Origin: Dendrolimus kikuchii
Taxonomy: Eukaryota > Arthropoda > Insecta > Lepidoptera > Lasiocampidae
Direction of reading: 5' to 3'
NCBI GenBank assembly: GCA_019925095.2
Contig: CM034408.1
Location: 3,659,001 to 3,723,000, forward strand
Length of the DNA stretch: 64,000 nt
The notes below the pieces were generated by a model, which had not been told where the DNA came from, did no database searches, and saw nothing but the letters and a program-made list of their open reading frames with translations. This document shows, piece after piece, positions 1 through 9,815 of this stretch (position 1 is its first letter; the number at the start of each line of letters is the position of its first letter). A program made the position numbers and the translations under genes.

Positions 1-1951
1 TTTTTGCGGGGTCGGGCCGCAAACCTTCTTTGCTAATAACAAAGCCTAAGTATTTGACACTATTTTGCAAAAAATTACATTTGTTTAGTTTAACCGTCAG
101 GCCCATATTACGTAACCGATCAAGGACAGATCTAACATTTCTTAAATTGTTTTGTGTTGTGGATCCGCTTACACAAATATCGTCCAAAAACACAACACAA
201 CCTGGTACCCCGCGTAACGTTTCTTCCATGATTTTCTGAAATTTTTCCGGAATACATGAGAGTCCGTAGGGCGTACGACGATAAGCGAACGTACCAATGT
301 GTGTTGTGATTGCAGTATACGGCTGGGACTCTTCAGACAGAAGGCACTGTTCAAAAGCGTGGGTGAGGTCAATTTTAGTGAATTTCTCCCCTCCACTTAG
401 AGCGGCGAACAATTCCTCGATACGCGGCAACGGGTAAAAATCTCTTTTTAATTTCGGGTTTATTGTTATCTTGTAATCTCCACAAATACGAATATCACCA
501 TTTGATTTCACTACTGGCACAATCGGAGTGCCATATTCGGAATAGTCCACGCGATAAATGGTGCCATCTGCCTGTAACCGGTCCAGCTCAGCCTCCACGC
601 GACCACGCAGCGCTAGAGGCACAGGCCTAGCACGCACGTAAACCGGCTCGTGGTCAGTTACTTGGAGTCTAATTTTTTGTTTACAAGTGCCGAGTTTGTC
701 TGAAAACACTTCAGGGTATTCAGAGCGTAATTGGCTCACGTATCCGTCCTCGGAGATTTCATTGAGACGAATCTGTGAAATCTTAAGAGCGCGCATCCAT
801 TCCCTGCCTAATAAAGGTCGTGCTCCCCCCTTTATGATATATAATGGCATAGATTTTAAGTTTACACCGCCCAAACTTACGTCTACTTTTATGTATCCCA
901 AGGACTCGATACGTGAACCAGAATAGCTCCGTAATATTGCATTGTCCGGCTTAATAACCTTGTGTGAAAACCTAAGATTATACATTCGGTCGCTAATAGC
1001 CGAAATACGACTACCTGTGTCGATTTCACACTCAATTTGGTTACTATCAATTATTAATTTAACAAAATACGGTCTACTACCGTCTGCCGTTACCACAATA
1101 TTATACAAATCGTCTGAATCGTCTTCGCCACTTACGTAATTATGTCGCCTGTTGTCCCGTTCGCCCGACTTTTTTACTTTTTTACACATAACTTTCAAAT
1201 GACCTCTTTGATTGCACTCATCACAATTGTAATTTTTATAACGACACAAATCCGCACGATGCGCCTTTCCGCACCGCCAACAGGCCTGCGCCGGCGCTGC
1301 GCCGCTCGCGCCCGCCGCCCTGCGCCCTGCCCGCTCGGCGCGGCCTCGCCCCGGCCGCGCGTAGTGCAGACCCTCGCCCGCCTCGCCGCCGGCACCTGAG
1401 GTCGTCCCTGGTGTTGTATTACCGCTCACCTCCGCGTGCTTCTCTGCAGCCTCCAAAGCTAGAGCCAGCTCCACCGCCTCTTTATATTGAATTTTTTTCT
1501 CCGCAAATATCCTAGACCGCATTGCGTCACTGTGCAGACCAGACACGAATTGGTCTCTTAAATTTTTATCTAGCGTTGAACACTTTTTGCACCTGCCGAA
1601 ATTGCACGTTGCAGCTAGGTGTTTGAGTGCCTGCAAGTATTCTGTAAGGGGTTCGCCGACACGTTGCCTTCTTAACCTAAATACGTGTCTTTCGGCAATT
1701 TCTGATCTTTGCGGCTCCAAATGATTGGTAACCAATGATACCAATTCGTCATAGTTTTTGTCTTCCGGGAAATCCGGTGAACACAGGTCACACATAAGCG
1801 CGTACGTCGCCTCACCGGCCACCGTAATTAACATTGGCACTTTTAGTTCTGCTTTGATATCATTTAGTAATATGTATTGATTTACACGTCTGATATATGC
1901 CGGCCATTGTTTTGAGTTTAGGTTAAACGGTTCTAACTTGCCTATGGGCAT
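1..1951 (-). CDS. mag-clade Ty3/Gypsy gag-pol polyprotein, 5' part (runs off left edge)
   Basis: Reading the minus strand from the ATG at 1951, I translated every codon to base 1 and found no stop, about 650 codons in one frame. Order of domains: a Gag capsid-like region (codons 1-190), an Ala/Gly/Arg-rich linker, two zinc knuckles (C-X2-C-X3-H-X4-C then C-X2-C-X4-H-X4-C, roughly 1190-1290), an aspartic protease with DTGS (around 1018), then reverse transcriptase including the FLDD-type active site near 185. The rest of RT, RNase H and integrase would lie left of the window. Gag and Pol are fused in one frame. A tRNA-Ser primer site lies just upstream, as in mag elements. The uninterrupted frame argues for a young, possibly active copy. 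Assignment to Ty3/Gypsy is firm; the mag clade is inferred from the primer and Gag style. Confidence 0.85.
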   Translation of the reverse strand, partial: MPIGKLEPFNLNSKQWPAYIRRVNQYILLNDIKAELKVPMLITVAGEATYALMCDLCSPDFPEDKNYDELVSLVTNHLEPQRSEIAERHVFRLRRQRVGEPLTEYLQALKHLAATCNFGRCKKCSTLDKNLRDQFVSGLHSDAMRSRIFAEKKIQYKEAVELALALEAAEKHAEVSGNTTPGTTSGAGGEAGEGLHYARPGRGRAERAGRRAAGASGAAPAQACWRCGKAHRADLCRYKNYNCDECNQRGHLKVMCKKVKKSGERDNRRHNYVSGEDDSDDLYNIVVTADGSRPYFVKLIIDSNQIECEIDTGSRISAISDRMYNLRFSHKVIKPDNAILRSYSGSRIESLGYIKVDVSLGGVNLKSMPLYIIKGGARPLLGREWMRALKISQIRLNEISEDGYVSQLRSEYPEVFSDKLGTCKQKIRLQVTDHEPVYVRARPVPLALRGRVEAELDRLQADGTIYRVDYSEYGTPIVPVVKSNGDIRICGDYKITINPKLKRDFYPLPRIEELFAALSGGEKFTKIDLTHAFEQCLLSEESQPYTAITTHIGTFAYRRTPYGLSCIPEKFQKIMEETLRGVPGCVVFLDDICVSGSTTQNNLRNVRSVLDRLRNMGLTVKLNKCNFLQNSVKYLGFVISKEGLRPDPAK

Positions 1952-2000
1952 TATTCAAACGTTTAAACACAAAATAAAATGAAGACACGTGGTAATTTCG

Positions 2001-2018
2001 ATCCCATCCTCGTCGCCA
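2001..2018 (-). promoter_or_regulatory. Primer binding site, tRNA-Ser(GCT) type
   Basis: On the minus strand this reads TGGCGACGAGGATGGGAT. It is complementary to the 3' end of a serine tRNA whose acceptor stem starts GACGAGG. It sits 49 bp upstream of the gag ATG and one base from the presumed LTR end, as expected for minus-strand DNA priming. The same site recurs at 32149-32166 in a related element. Confidence 0.75.
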
Positions 2019-2140
2019 GTGGGACGTCAATAAAACACGGGCGTGCGGAACTGACTGATTTAATGATGGGTAAAAATGGCGGCGTTGTTACAGAGTATTG
2101 AGACACTACAGATATAATCTTGGTCAGATCATGTGAAGTA
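2019..2140 (-). repeat. 5' LTR of the mag-like element (outer boundary not resolved)
   Basis: This lies immediately outside the primer site. On the minus strand the LTR end is ...CCCA followed by one base and the primer site. The outer TG end cannot be placed because a microsatellite follows and the partner LTR is outside the window. Confidence 0.45.
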
Positions 2141-2143
2141 TAT

Positions 2144-2258
<115 letters not shown>

Positions 2259-2458
2259 AACAATAATCAGTATGTAATCAAAATTGGAGCAGCGCAATCC
2301 CTAGCCTTCTTGTACACAATATAATCTTTAACTGTAATAAGCTTTCTCGTACATCTTACGTTTAATATATGATTTGAATTTATTAAGGTTTAGTTAGATC
2401 TTGAACGTGGTTTGTAAGTTCATTCCAATTACCACAAATACTGGTATTCAGCTGAATC

Positions 2459-2516
2459 TGGTTACGACTGGCAGCCGACCCCAACATAGTTGGGAAAAGG
2501 CTAGGAAGATAATGAT
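2459..2516 (+). mobile_element. 3' tail of a LINE-type interspersed repeat
   Basis: The stretch contains GCAGCCGACCCCAACATAGT and ends in a GAT-rich tail. I recognise it as the end of a very common lepidopteran interspersed repeat derived from an endonuclease/RT element. It abuts the broken end of element A at about 2516, so it probably truncated A. Clade not determined. Confidence 0.5.
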
Positions 2517-3415
2517 ACATTGACATTTACTTTATTATTAACTTGGGGGTAGAATGTAATTAAGTTATTTCTCACTTCTTTTAATACTGCAAAGGTATCT
2601 CTATAAGTGGCAGAGTCATAATGATGGACCTTAGTAAAGAGATGGAAATAAGTTTTATTATTTATTTTGGATGTTTTAATAATATTATGCAAGTCTCTTT
2701 CAGAGTTTTCAAAATCATTTCTGTTTTTTAAAAGGTTTAGTATATCTCGACAGTAGGGATTGGAGTCATCTAAGTCAATGGATGTTGGGTAGGCTATATA
2801 TGGACATGAGGATTGAAGTAAATTTTGGTTAAATTCTGTTATTCGAGTATTAAAAGCTGTAAGGGATGAACGTGATCTAATATAGGATTCATAGGTTAAG
2901 GCGTCGGCGTTACTATTTAATTTTCCTAGTTTATACACAATTTCATAGTCAAAATCTTCTAATTTTAATCTCCAGCGTAATAATTTACTACTGGGATCTT
3001 TGCAATTCATAAGATACACAAGGGGTTTGTGTTCTGTAACGATTTTAAATTTTCTCCCATAAAGATACGGTCTGAATGTTTTTGTACCGAATATAACTCC
3101 TAATAGTTTCTTTTCAGACACACTATAGTTTCCTTCTGCTTTGTTTAAAGTACGGGAAGCATAGGCTATGGGTAGGTCATTGCCTATTTCACCTTGGGAT
3201 AGAACTGCACCAATTGCGTATTCGGAAAAATCAGTGGTTAAGACGAAAGGTTTCGAGAAGTCAGTCTATTGAAGGATAGGGGCATTAGTAAGCTTTGATT
3301 TAAGAGTATTGAATGCTTCTTCCTGTTGATGTGACCAGGTAAAATCTACATCCTTTCTTAACAGGGAAGTTACTGGTTTATTGATTTTAGAAAAGTCTTT
3401 AATAAATTTCCTATA
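2517..3415 (-). pseudogene. Element A (Gypsy, 17.6/297-like): RT thumb and RNase H part
   Basis: This is the C-terminal half of the pol of an old Ty3/Gypsy element. From right to left it encodes the RT connection (YYRKFIKDFSKI...), a frame break near 3270, and an RNase H-like domain at 2501-3121 (TEHKPLVYLM, DFDYEIVY, then a degraded ADALT box). The protein joins exactly to the RT half now at 20996-21410: that half stops after FLGLVGY and this one resumes with YYRKF. The two halves were separated by insertion of element E between the duplicated ATATC at 3416-3420 and 20991-20995. Integrase is missing; a LINE tail cuts the element at about 2516. Confidence 0.8.
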
Positions 3416-3420
3416 ATATC

Positions 3421-3647
3421 TGTGTATGTGCCGCCAAATGTGGGTTCCGGTAGTGGTATACAAGGCAAACACGGTGTATTCTTGATATAATTTATTACTT
3501 ATCGTGTACACCAATGGGCACATCGGAGTGCCGGCGCGGACTGACTCTATAATATTACTGGACGGGAAATGGGAAAGATGCACACCACTCGATACAGTTA
3601 CGTAAGTGTTTTACTTACATAACCGTATGGGTATGTGTGTCCCTACA
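3421..3647 (-). repeat. 3' LTR of element E
   Basis: Near-identical to 20764-20990. It is bounded by ATATC on the outside and by a G-rich polypurine tract on the inside. An open frame running from here into element A (3266-3583) is an artefact of the junction. Confidence 0.92.
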
Positions 3648-3661
3648 CCATTTCCCCCCTT
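3648..3661 (-). promoter_or_regulatory. Polypurine tract of element E
   Basis: On the minus strand it reads AAGGGGGGAAATGG directly before the 3' LTR, the expected plus-strand priming site. Confidence 0.85.
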
Positions 3662-3774
3662 AAGAAAAAAATATAATAACACACACAAAAAATAACAAAA
3701 ATAAATCTTAAAATTAAATAAATGTCTTCTCTATAATGTTATCACTCTACATTGCACTTGTACTTTGTATTGAT

Positions 3775-4083
3775 TCACGCGTAACCTGAATTGACTAAGC
3801 CAGGTGCGACGGTCGGGGTGGCGACGGGAGCTGGCTGTTGTTGCACGGTCTGCACCCTCACTACTGGTACCGGTGAGCTCACCGCCGCTACCTGCCGTCG
3901 AACCCAACTCCTGGCCCGGTGGTGGCAATGCCCCTTCAGGGCATGCAGGACGGCAGCAATCACTAACACGCCCAAAATAATTAGGCTAATTGCCATTGCG
4001 TCTATTTTCTGTGACAGCTCGATAGAGCTGACTTGGGTCTGAGGCACCGCTGAATTTTCCTCTTTAACGTTGTTATTACTCAT
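3775..4083 (-). CDS. Small putative membrane protein in the 3' region of element E
   Basis: This is a 102-codon frame from the ATG at 4083. Residues about 30-50 form one hydrophobic segment (AISLIILGVLVIAAVLHAL), followed by a basic stretch with His and Cys and a Pro/Val/Gln-rich tail. It lies between integrase and the polypurine tract of element E, where env-like or accessory ORFs occur in some retrotransposons. I do not recognise a family. Its open frame and single transmembrane segment are the only evidence. It could be a chance ORF. Confidence 0.35.
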   Translation of the reverse strand: MSNNNVKEENSAVPQTQVSSIELSQKIDAMAISLIILGVLVIAAVLHALKGHCHHRARSWVRRQVAAVSSPVPVVRVQTVQQQPAPVATPTVAPGLVNSGYA

Positions 4084-4505
4084 CTCTAAACTGTTTCGGC
4101 TCGACGACAAATGGCAACTAGTATAATTAGCTTGCTTTCCAAAAAATGATCTAAATTAAATATGCTGAGACATCAACTGCAATGCAATGTAGAGTGGTAA
4201 GCATATTGGCCTACCAATCCACATATGACAAATAAGAAATCTTTTTACAATAATAATATAATAAATTTTATTTTTATCGCATACCAATTTTTTATTTAAC
4301 CTAAAACAACAAATTTGTAAACATAAATAAATCATAATTGAAAAGTGTAAGTAATATAATCTGTCTAATCTATACAACTAATTTATTTGATTTCAATAAA
4401 TCAAAATAAATGTAGTGTTAATAATCTACTATTATTATCTATGCATAATATTATCTAAAGAATCTTTTTATTTAATTTTATAAAAGCGTAAACTATATAA
4501 TAAAC
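4084..4505 (-). other. AT-rich 3' region of element E without a gene
   Basis: No convincing coding signal was found here. It belongs to element E and ends at the AAAC target duplication (4502-4505) of element F. Confidence 0.5.
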
Positions 4506-4701
4506 TGAAACGTATATTTGTTTGCGGGGGTTCGGTGGCACACCCGGAAGGCAAGAATAGACGGATGGCAGATAATAGATGACGTATATTTAGTACAATC
4601 TGGAAGTTACACGCTGCAAGGTCTCCCCCTACTCCAGAGATCGGGGTAAGAGTACGGCGTGGTAGATGACGGCACGGAACCGAAGCACACGACGATCAAG
4701 C
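4506..4701 (-). repeat. 3' LTR of element F, distal part
   Basis: Matches 15012-15205 with one substitution and a 2-bp indel. The match stops sharply at 4701/4702, where the Jockey element begins. Confidence 0.9.
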
Positions 4702-4732
4702 TTACAACTTTACCGGGGTGTTTGGGGCGAGT

Positions 4733-4751
4733 GCCTTCGCGAAGCGAAGGC
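4733..4751. other. Stable hairpin in the Jockey 3'UTR
   Basis: GCCTTCGC and GCGAAGGC form a perfect 8-bp stem around a 3-base GAA loop, 31 bp from the element's 3' end. LINE 3' hairpins are often recognised by their own RT; that role is inference here. Confidence 0.5.
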
Positions 4752-5031
4752 GCTCGAGCCCGGGGGGGCAACTTGCTCGAGGGAGCTCCCTAAGGAGTTT
4801 TACCTCGGCTGGACTGTTGCCATGAATGGGGAATGAATTTAATGATGCCCACCATAGGGCGACACAAAATACTAATTGAGAACGGGCGACGAGTAATATA
4901 AAGCCCGAAGGGAAGGATCACGGCGGGCCGGGATCGGTGGTTTGCGGTGGCCTACGCTATCTTACTGCCGTTTCGCAACGTGTTATGGCTGGGAGAGAAG
5001 AAACGGCGAAAGAAACTTCCCAGCAACACGC

Positions 5032-7953
5032 CTAGTCTATCCTGTGGGGTGAGCTATGTCTCCTAGCGTCCCTCGCGGGGACGTGGAGAGATCTTGATTG
5101 GCGGCGTCTGAGACGCCGCCGTCTGTGTCTGTCTGTCGGTGCCTGCCAGCCTACTGTTCTAACCGTGGGCGGACTGATCCGGGCCAGCCGTTTCGTAATA
5201 ACGTCGACTCTGTCCGTCAGGACGTTACGCGGTCGTCGCACAAGAGCCTTTCGACGAGGCTTATAATCGGACGCGGACACGACGAGCGGATTTCGATGGT
5301 GCGGCGCGAGATCGAAATACTTACGCGAGAGCGACGTAATGTAGTTTTTGATGGAGGGAAGCTCCAGATCGCGGTGGAGGTCGACGTTACGCATATAGAG
5401 GGGAGCACCGACGGCTCTGCGCATGAATTTATTCTGCACGATTTGCAGTTTATCTAAAAGGGCAGGCTTGACATGGCCGAATACCACACTCGCGTATGTC
5501 ATGATCGGGAGGATGCATGTTTTATACAGAGTAAGCTTGTGTCTGAGGGACATTTTGCTTCGTTTGTCTATCATGGGTGCTAAACGACCCATCACAAATC
5601 GCGCTCTATTTCGGACTATAGTGATATGCTCGTTGAAGCGCAAGTTCCGATCTAGGGTGACACCAAGATATTTGGTGTACTTTGCCCAGGGGATTTGTTG
5701 GTCATAGAGCGAAATGGTTTTTAGGCGAAGGCTAGCGCGTTTGGGGGAGCGAAGCGTGCCCGGGGAAAAGAACATTGCTGCGCTTTTCTCCGGGTTTACC
5801 TCTATCCTCCATTTGCGAAACCATTCGCCTAGCTCTGTGACAGCTGCCTGCAGCCGGACGCAAGCCATTTGTCGGTTTTTATCTGATGTATAGAGTGCGG
5901 TGTCATCCGCAAAGAGGGCCAACTCCACATCTGGAGTTTTTGGGATGTCGCTGGTGTACAGCGTGAAGAGTAGTGGCGACAGAGCCGAGCCCTGCGGTAC
6001 ACCGGCTGTGAGTGGGTGAGGGGACGAGCGCGTTCCCTCCACTCGAAAACGGAAGCTACGACCTAGGAGGAAGTCTCGCAAGATGAGCACGAGTCTGTCT
6101 GGCATACCGAACTGGTACAGCTTGTAAATCAAGCCGTTGTGCCAGACCTTGTCGAAGGCTTTTGCTACGTCTAGAAACAGTGCGGCTGTTCCTATAGGGC
6201 GGGGGCGATGGGCAAAGTGAGATAATATGTGCTCCGTGATGCGGTGCACCTGTTGGACGCATGAGTGTCTGGCACGGAAGCCAAATTGCTCATCGGGTAT
6301 TAGATGTTTGCTGAAGGCAAAATCTCTAAGTCGAGAGAGGATGACCCTCTCGTAAAGCTTGCTGAGTGCGCTCAGTAGGCTGATTGGACGGTAGCTGGAC
6401 GGTTTATTAGCCGGTTTTCCCGGCTTGTGAATACCGATGACATCTGCTTCCTTCCAGATCGCGGGAAAGGAGCAGTTTGTTATGGCGGCATTGAAGATGC
6501 TCACTAGAATTATAATTAGATGGGCGGGTAGGAGTTTTAAAACGCGATTGTTGATGCCATCGGTCCCTGGGGCCTTTCGTGGTTTGAGAGACTTGATCAG
6601 ATCTTGCACTTCTTCGACCGTGACCGTGTCGAGTGTGGTTTCCGCTGGTAAGGAGGATCTACGTTCGACCTCGGAGTCTACCTCCGTCAGGTGTGACTGG
6701 TCGACGTTTTGCGTAGTGGGGGAGCATTGAAGCTCTAGACTCTGAGCAAGGCACTCGGCCTTCTCCTCGTCATCGAACGCCTCGGTGTTGTCGGCTCTTT
6801 CTAGCGCGGGTATGACAGTAAGGGTGTCTGATTTGAGAGCTCTAGCCAGCTTCCAGTACGCCTGGTGAGTTGGTTCGATATCCCTCAACGTTCTGTCCCA
6901 ACGTTGTTCCCTGACTTCCCGGATACGTAGTTTGACCTCGCGCTCTAGTTCGCGGAGTCGGACTCTGTTATCCTCGGTAGGATATCTGTCGTGAGCTCTG
7001 GAGGCGGCTCTCTTTTCCCTCAGCAGTACCCTCACCTCGTCCGGCAGGCATAAGTGGCGGTCATCCTCCACTGGTACCTGCCTGGACGAGTTCCGCACTG
7101 CGGATTGAAGGTGGCTGGTGAGGGCCTCGATTGCCGTCTCCGTGTCTTGGCGGGACACGATGTGGTCCGGGATGCGGTCCAGGTCTTGTGAGCTGGTTGC
7201 CTTGAGGAGGGTCTCAAGTCTCAACCAATCCACAGAGGTCCTAGTTTCAGATGTCTGGTCTGTCTGTGGTCCTAATCTGAGGATAACCGGACGATGGTCC
7301 GAGTCGATATCGTCCATCGTTTCGATCGAATGGAACTGAAGGGTTACGCCCCTCAGTAATGCTAGGTCGAGAGTGTTTGGGGTCCCCCAGTCGCGGTTGG
7401 GGGGGTATCTTGTGGGGGTCATGGGAGTTAGTATATCAAACAAAAGATTGTCTGATATATTTATTAGGGCTCTGCCATTGGGGTTAGTGGTATTGCAATT
7501 CCACTGCTCGTCTTTGCAGTTCAGATCTCCGGCTATTAAAACAGCCGGGCCTAAGTTGAATAGGGCTTCTAGGTCTTTTTTAATAAGGGTTTTTTGGCAT
7601 GCGAGGTATGCTGAGACTATAACTAGAGGTTGGTGGCCAGTCATTGCTAGTCTGCAGGCGGATACCTCCATACCTTCTAGTGGGGGGGTGACTACAGGCA
7701 TGCAGTGTAGGGATCTTCTGAAATAGATCAGGGTGCCGCCACCACGGCCTACCCTGTCATGTCTAGTGACCCGATAGTTAGAGATCTTTGGATCTCTATT
7801 ACTCGGTTTCAGGAAGGTCTCCTGTACTAGTAGTATATCTACTTGATTGGTAACCAGGAAGTCATGGACCAAGTCGCGCTGGTTTCGAAGGCCGTTGGCG
7901 TTATAAGTCGCCAGAGTCAATGAGCGTGGTTTATTTCTACCTACATGTTCCAT
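5032..7953 (-). CDS. Jockey LINE ORF2: endonuclease and reverse transcriptase
   Basis: This is a 973-codon intact frame from the ATG at 7953. Residues about 10-225 are an APE-type endonuclease, with the N of TYNANGL, the E of VQETF, the D of AGDLN, and the SDH of DSDHRPV. RT occupies about 450-740: the LKPRKAPGTDGI motif, VAKAFDKVWH, GVPQGSALSP, and the catalytic FADDTALY. The C-terminal part is Arg-rich with no clear RNase H. The protein nicks target DNA and primes reverse transcription from it. It starts 38 bp after ORF1 on the same strand, so translation by reinitiation or similar is expected. The length is normal for Jockey elements. Confidence 0.93.
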   Translation of the reverse strand: MEHVGRNKPRSLTLATYNANGLRNQRDLVHDFLVTNQVDILLVQETFLKPSNRDPKISNYRVTRHDRVGRGGGTLIYFRRSLHCMPVVTPPLEGMEVSACRLAMTGHQPLVIVSAYLACQKTLIKKDLEALFNLGPAVLIAGDLNCKDEQWNCNTTNPNGRALINISDNLLFDILTPMTPTRYPPNRDWGTPNTLDLALLRGVTLQFHSIETMDDIDSDHRPVILRLGPQTDQTSETRTSVDWLRLETLLKATSSQDLDRIPDHIVSRQDTETAIEALTSHLQSAVRNSSRQVPVEDDRHLCLPDEVRVLLREKRAASRAHDRYPTEDNRVRLRELEREVKLRIREVREQRWDRTLRDIEPTHQAYWKLARALKSDTLTVIPALERADNTEAFDDEEKAECLAQSLELQCSPTTQNVDQSHLTEVDSEVERRSSLPAETTLDTVTVEEVQDLIKSLKPRKAPGTDGINNRVLKLLPAHLIIILVSIFNAAITNCSFPAIWKEADVIGIHKPGKPANKPSSYRPISLLSALSKLYERVILSRLRDFAFSKHLIPDEQFGFRARHSCVQQVHRITEHILSHFAHRPRPIGTAALFLDVAKAFDKVWHNGLIYKLYQFGMPDRLVLILRDFLLGRSFRFRVEGTRSSPHPLTAGVPQGSALSPLLFTLYTSDIPKTPDVELALFADDTALYTSDKNRQMACVRLQAAVTELGEWFRKWRIEVNPEKSAAMFFSPGTLRSPKRASLRLKTISLYDQQIPWAKYTKYLGVTLDRNLRFNEHITIVRNRARFVMGRLAPMIDKRSKMSLRHKLTLYKTCILPIMTYASVVFGHVKPALLDKLQIVQNKFMRRAVGAPLYMRNVDLHRDLELPSIKNYITSLSRKYFDLAPHHRNPLVVSASDYKPRRKALVRRPRNVLTDRVDVITKRLARISPPTVRTVGWQAPTDRHRRRRLRRRQSRSLHVPARDARRHSSPHRID

Positions 7954-7991
7954 TTGTTACCGGTAACAATAATTTGTACTAGGTTGTTTAG

Positions 7992-9815
7992 TTACAACGA
8001 TCTAAGTATTTGGAGGAGGTACGCGTGATCCATTTCGATCACGAGTTGATCCCGGAGGGAGGGTTGAGTTGACTCTGAAACTTGTCTCAGTTTCCGAGCC
8101 AAGAGTTGGACTTCTTCCAGGTCGAAGGGCAAGTTCTTGGCGAATTTAGTCGCCAAAGCTAAGTCCTCCGCTATAGAGTGGTGGGCCGATGGCCCAGAAG
8201 GTGCCTTAGAAATGGGGGCGGGGGAGAGGGTGGCCGAGGGTAGGCCGGCCATAACTGGGGCACGCGTCCTTAGCGGAGGAAACGCTTCCGTCGTGGGAAG
8301 ACCCGTCCAGTGGTTTACCACTGGAGGGGGAGCCGCCACGAATGCGGGTTTGTTCGGCACTTTTCTAGTGCCTTTTTGGGCATTGCCCTTTCCGACCTTA
8401 CGTTTGGGTCGGGGGGCGGCAGGGCAGCCTCTGTAGTTAGCGGGGTGACCCGCTTGGCCACAGAGGATGCAGCTCGGTGGCTCCGGGGAGTCCCGGGTGC
8501 GAGTGCACTCCGAGGTCCCGTGGTCGCCCAGGCACTTGACGCACCTGGGACGGGATTGACAATGTAGGGCAGAGTGCCCATAAAGTTGACAGCGATGACA
8601 CTGCCGCAGTGTATGTTTTTCGTGTGGACGTTCCACACGAAGGCCAGAGAGGCCACAGACCTTCTCAAGTTCGAAGATCTTTTTCCCCTCTGGGGAGAGG
8701 TCGAGGACAACCAATACTAGGTTTAGAGGCGACTTTGTGGCGTCGCCTCTGTGCATACGGTGCACTTCGTGCACTGGTAGGGCTTGGGACTTAAGGTCCT
8801 CTAGAATGTAGGAACTTTCAATTTCCTGAGGAAGTCCGCGGATTACAGCCCGAAGGCGTTTTTCTTCTGGCAGGGCGTAAGTGTAGTAACCGATTTTACG
8901 GTCACATAATAGAGTAGTTAGGGCGCGGTGGTCACTTGAAGATGTGACCATAACTTTGATGCCGTGTTGGGTATCACGGGCCTCTTTTATGGAGATTGCC
9001 TTACCTGGCAGTTCCTTAGCGAGTTGAAGCCAATGGGCTTTCTCGCGGATGATCAGGGGTGGCGGCGGGCGCTGTGAAGGTGGTCCAGGGCGGCTGGAAG
9101 GTGTCACTGTCGGTTTTGCGCCCGCAGTGGGAGCGGGGTTGGGGGGGACCTCCCTCTGGGTCTTACGCTTTTTACTACGATTGACGGTTATGAAACCGTC
9201 ATCGTCTGCGCGGTCTAAGAGGATGTTCGCGGGAGGCGCGACATCCATGGGGGTAATTTCATCGGCCGGTGTAAGAGGGGCAACCCTGAGGTATTGCGAA
9301 CCTTCAGGGGCTAAGTCGATTTCGCGACGAGAATCGATTACGCGGTGGATGGGCGAACGTGAACGCGATGTCGTCGAACTCGCGGAGCTCGAACGCGGTT
9401 TTCCCGGTGCGGAACTGCGAGAAAACGAAGCGCGCGACTTTGGTGCCACACGGTGGGCGTCGTTGAGCGGGGGTGCGGGCGGCGGGCGCACCGGTAACAC
9501 GGCGGGTACGGACGCGGGGGGCGCGGGCGCTGCGGCAGAGCGCAGGTGGTCTGCGGCATGCGCGGCGGCGGGGGTCGCGGGGGGTGCGATGGTCGCGGCA
9601 GATGCGGGCGCGGGGAGGGGGACCTGCGCGGGGGCCCTTTGCACGTGTGACTCGCGGGACACAGGTTTCTCGGAATTAAGTTCCGAGACAACAACGGACG
9701 CCATTGATTGGGACTCCGGAGTCCTCAAAAATTGGTCGAGTGCTTGAGGGAATTGCTGTCGTAAAAACGACAGCAAACCCTCCAACAGCGACGGAGAGGG
9801 CTCCACGCCGTCCAT
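7992..9815 (-). CDS. Jockey LINE ORF1: Gag-like nucleic-acid-binding protein
   Basis: The frame is 607 codons from the first ATG (9815); it is open further upstream but without an ATG. The N-terminal third is Ala/Pro/Ser-rich and basic. The middle carries the conserved Jockey-superfamily region (AVIRGLPQEIE, VHEVHRMHRG). It is followed by three CCHC-type knuckles beginning CHRCQLYGHSALHC, CVKCLGDHGTSEC and CILCGQAGHPANYRGC. It should bind LINE RNA and help form the RNP. A long open frame on the plus strand across 9049-9747 is a composition-driven shadow. Confidence 0.9.
   Translation of the reverse strand: MDGVEPSPSLLEGLLSFLRQQFPQALDQFLRTPESQSMASVVVSELNSEKPVSRESHVQRAPAQVPLPAPASAATIAPPATPAAAHAADHLRSAAAPAPPASVPAVLPVRPPPAPPLNDAHRVAPKSRASFSRSSAPGKPRSSSASSTTSRSRSPIHRVIDSRREIDLAPEGSQYLRVAPLTPADEITPMDVAPPANILLDRADDDGFITVNRSKKRKTQREVPPNPAPTAGAKPTVTPSSRPGPPSQRPPPPLIIREKAHWLQLAKELPGKAISIKEARDTQHGIKVMVTSSSDHRALTTLLCDRKIGYYTYALPEEKRLRAVIRGLPQEIESSYILEDLKSQALPVHEVHRMHRGDATKSPLNLVLVVLDLSPEGKKIFELEKVCGLSGLRVERPHEKHTLRQCHRCQLYGHSALHCQSRPRCVKCLGDHGTSECTRTRDSPEPPSCILCGQAGHPANYRGCPAAPRPKRKVGKGNAQKGTRKVPNKPAFVAAPPPVVNHWTGLPTTEAFPPLRTRAPVMAGLPSATLSPAPISKAPSGPSAHHSIAEDLALATKFAKNLPFDLEEVQLLARKLRQVSESTQPSLRDQLVIEMDHAYLLQILRSL

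Noticed and set aside
3266..3583. 105-codon frame on the minus strand
   Set aside because: It joins LTR sequence of element E to RT of element A across the insertion border, so it is not one gene.
9049..9747. 232-codon frame on the plus strand
   Set aside because: It is the antisense shadow of the GC-rich Jockey ORF1.
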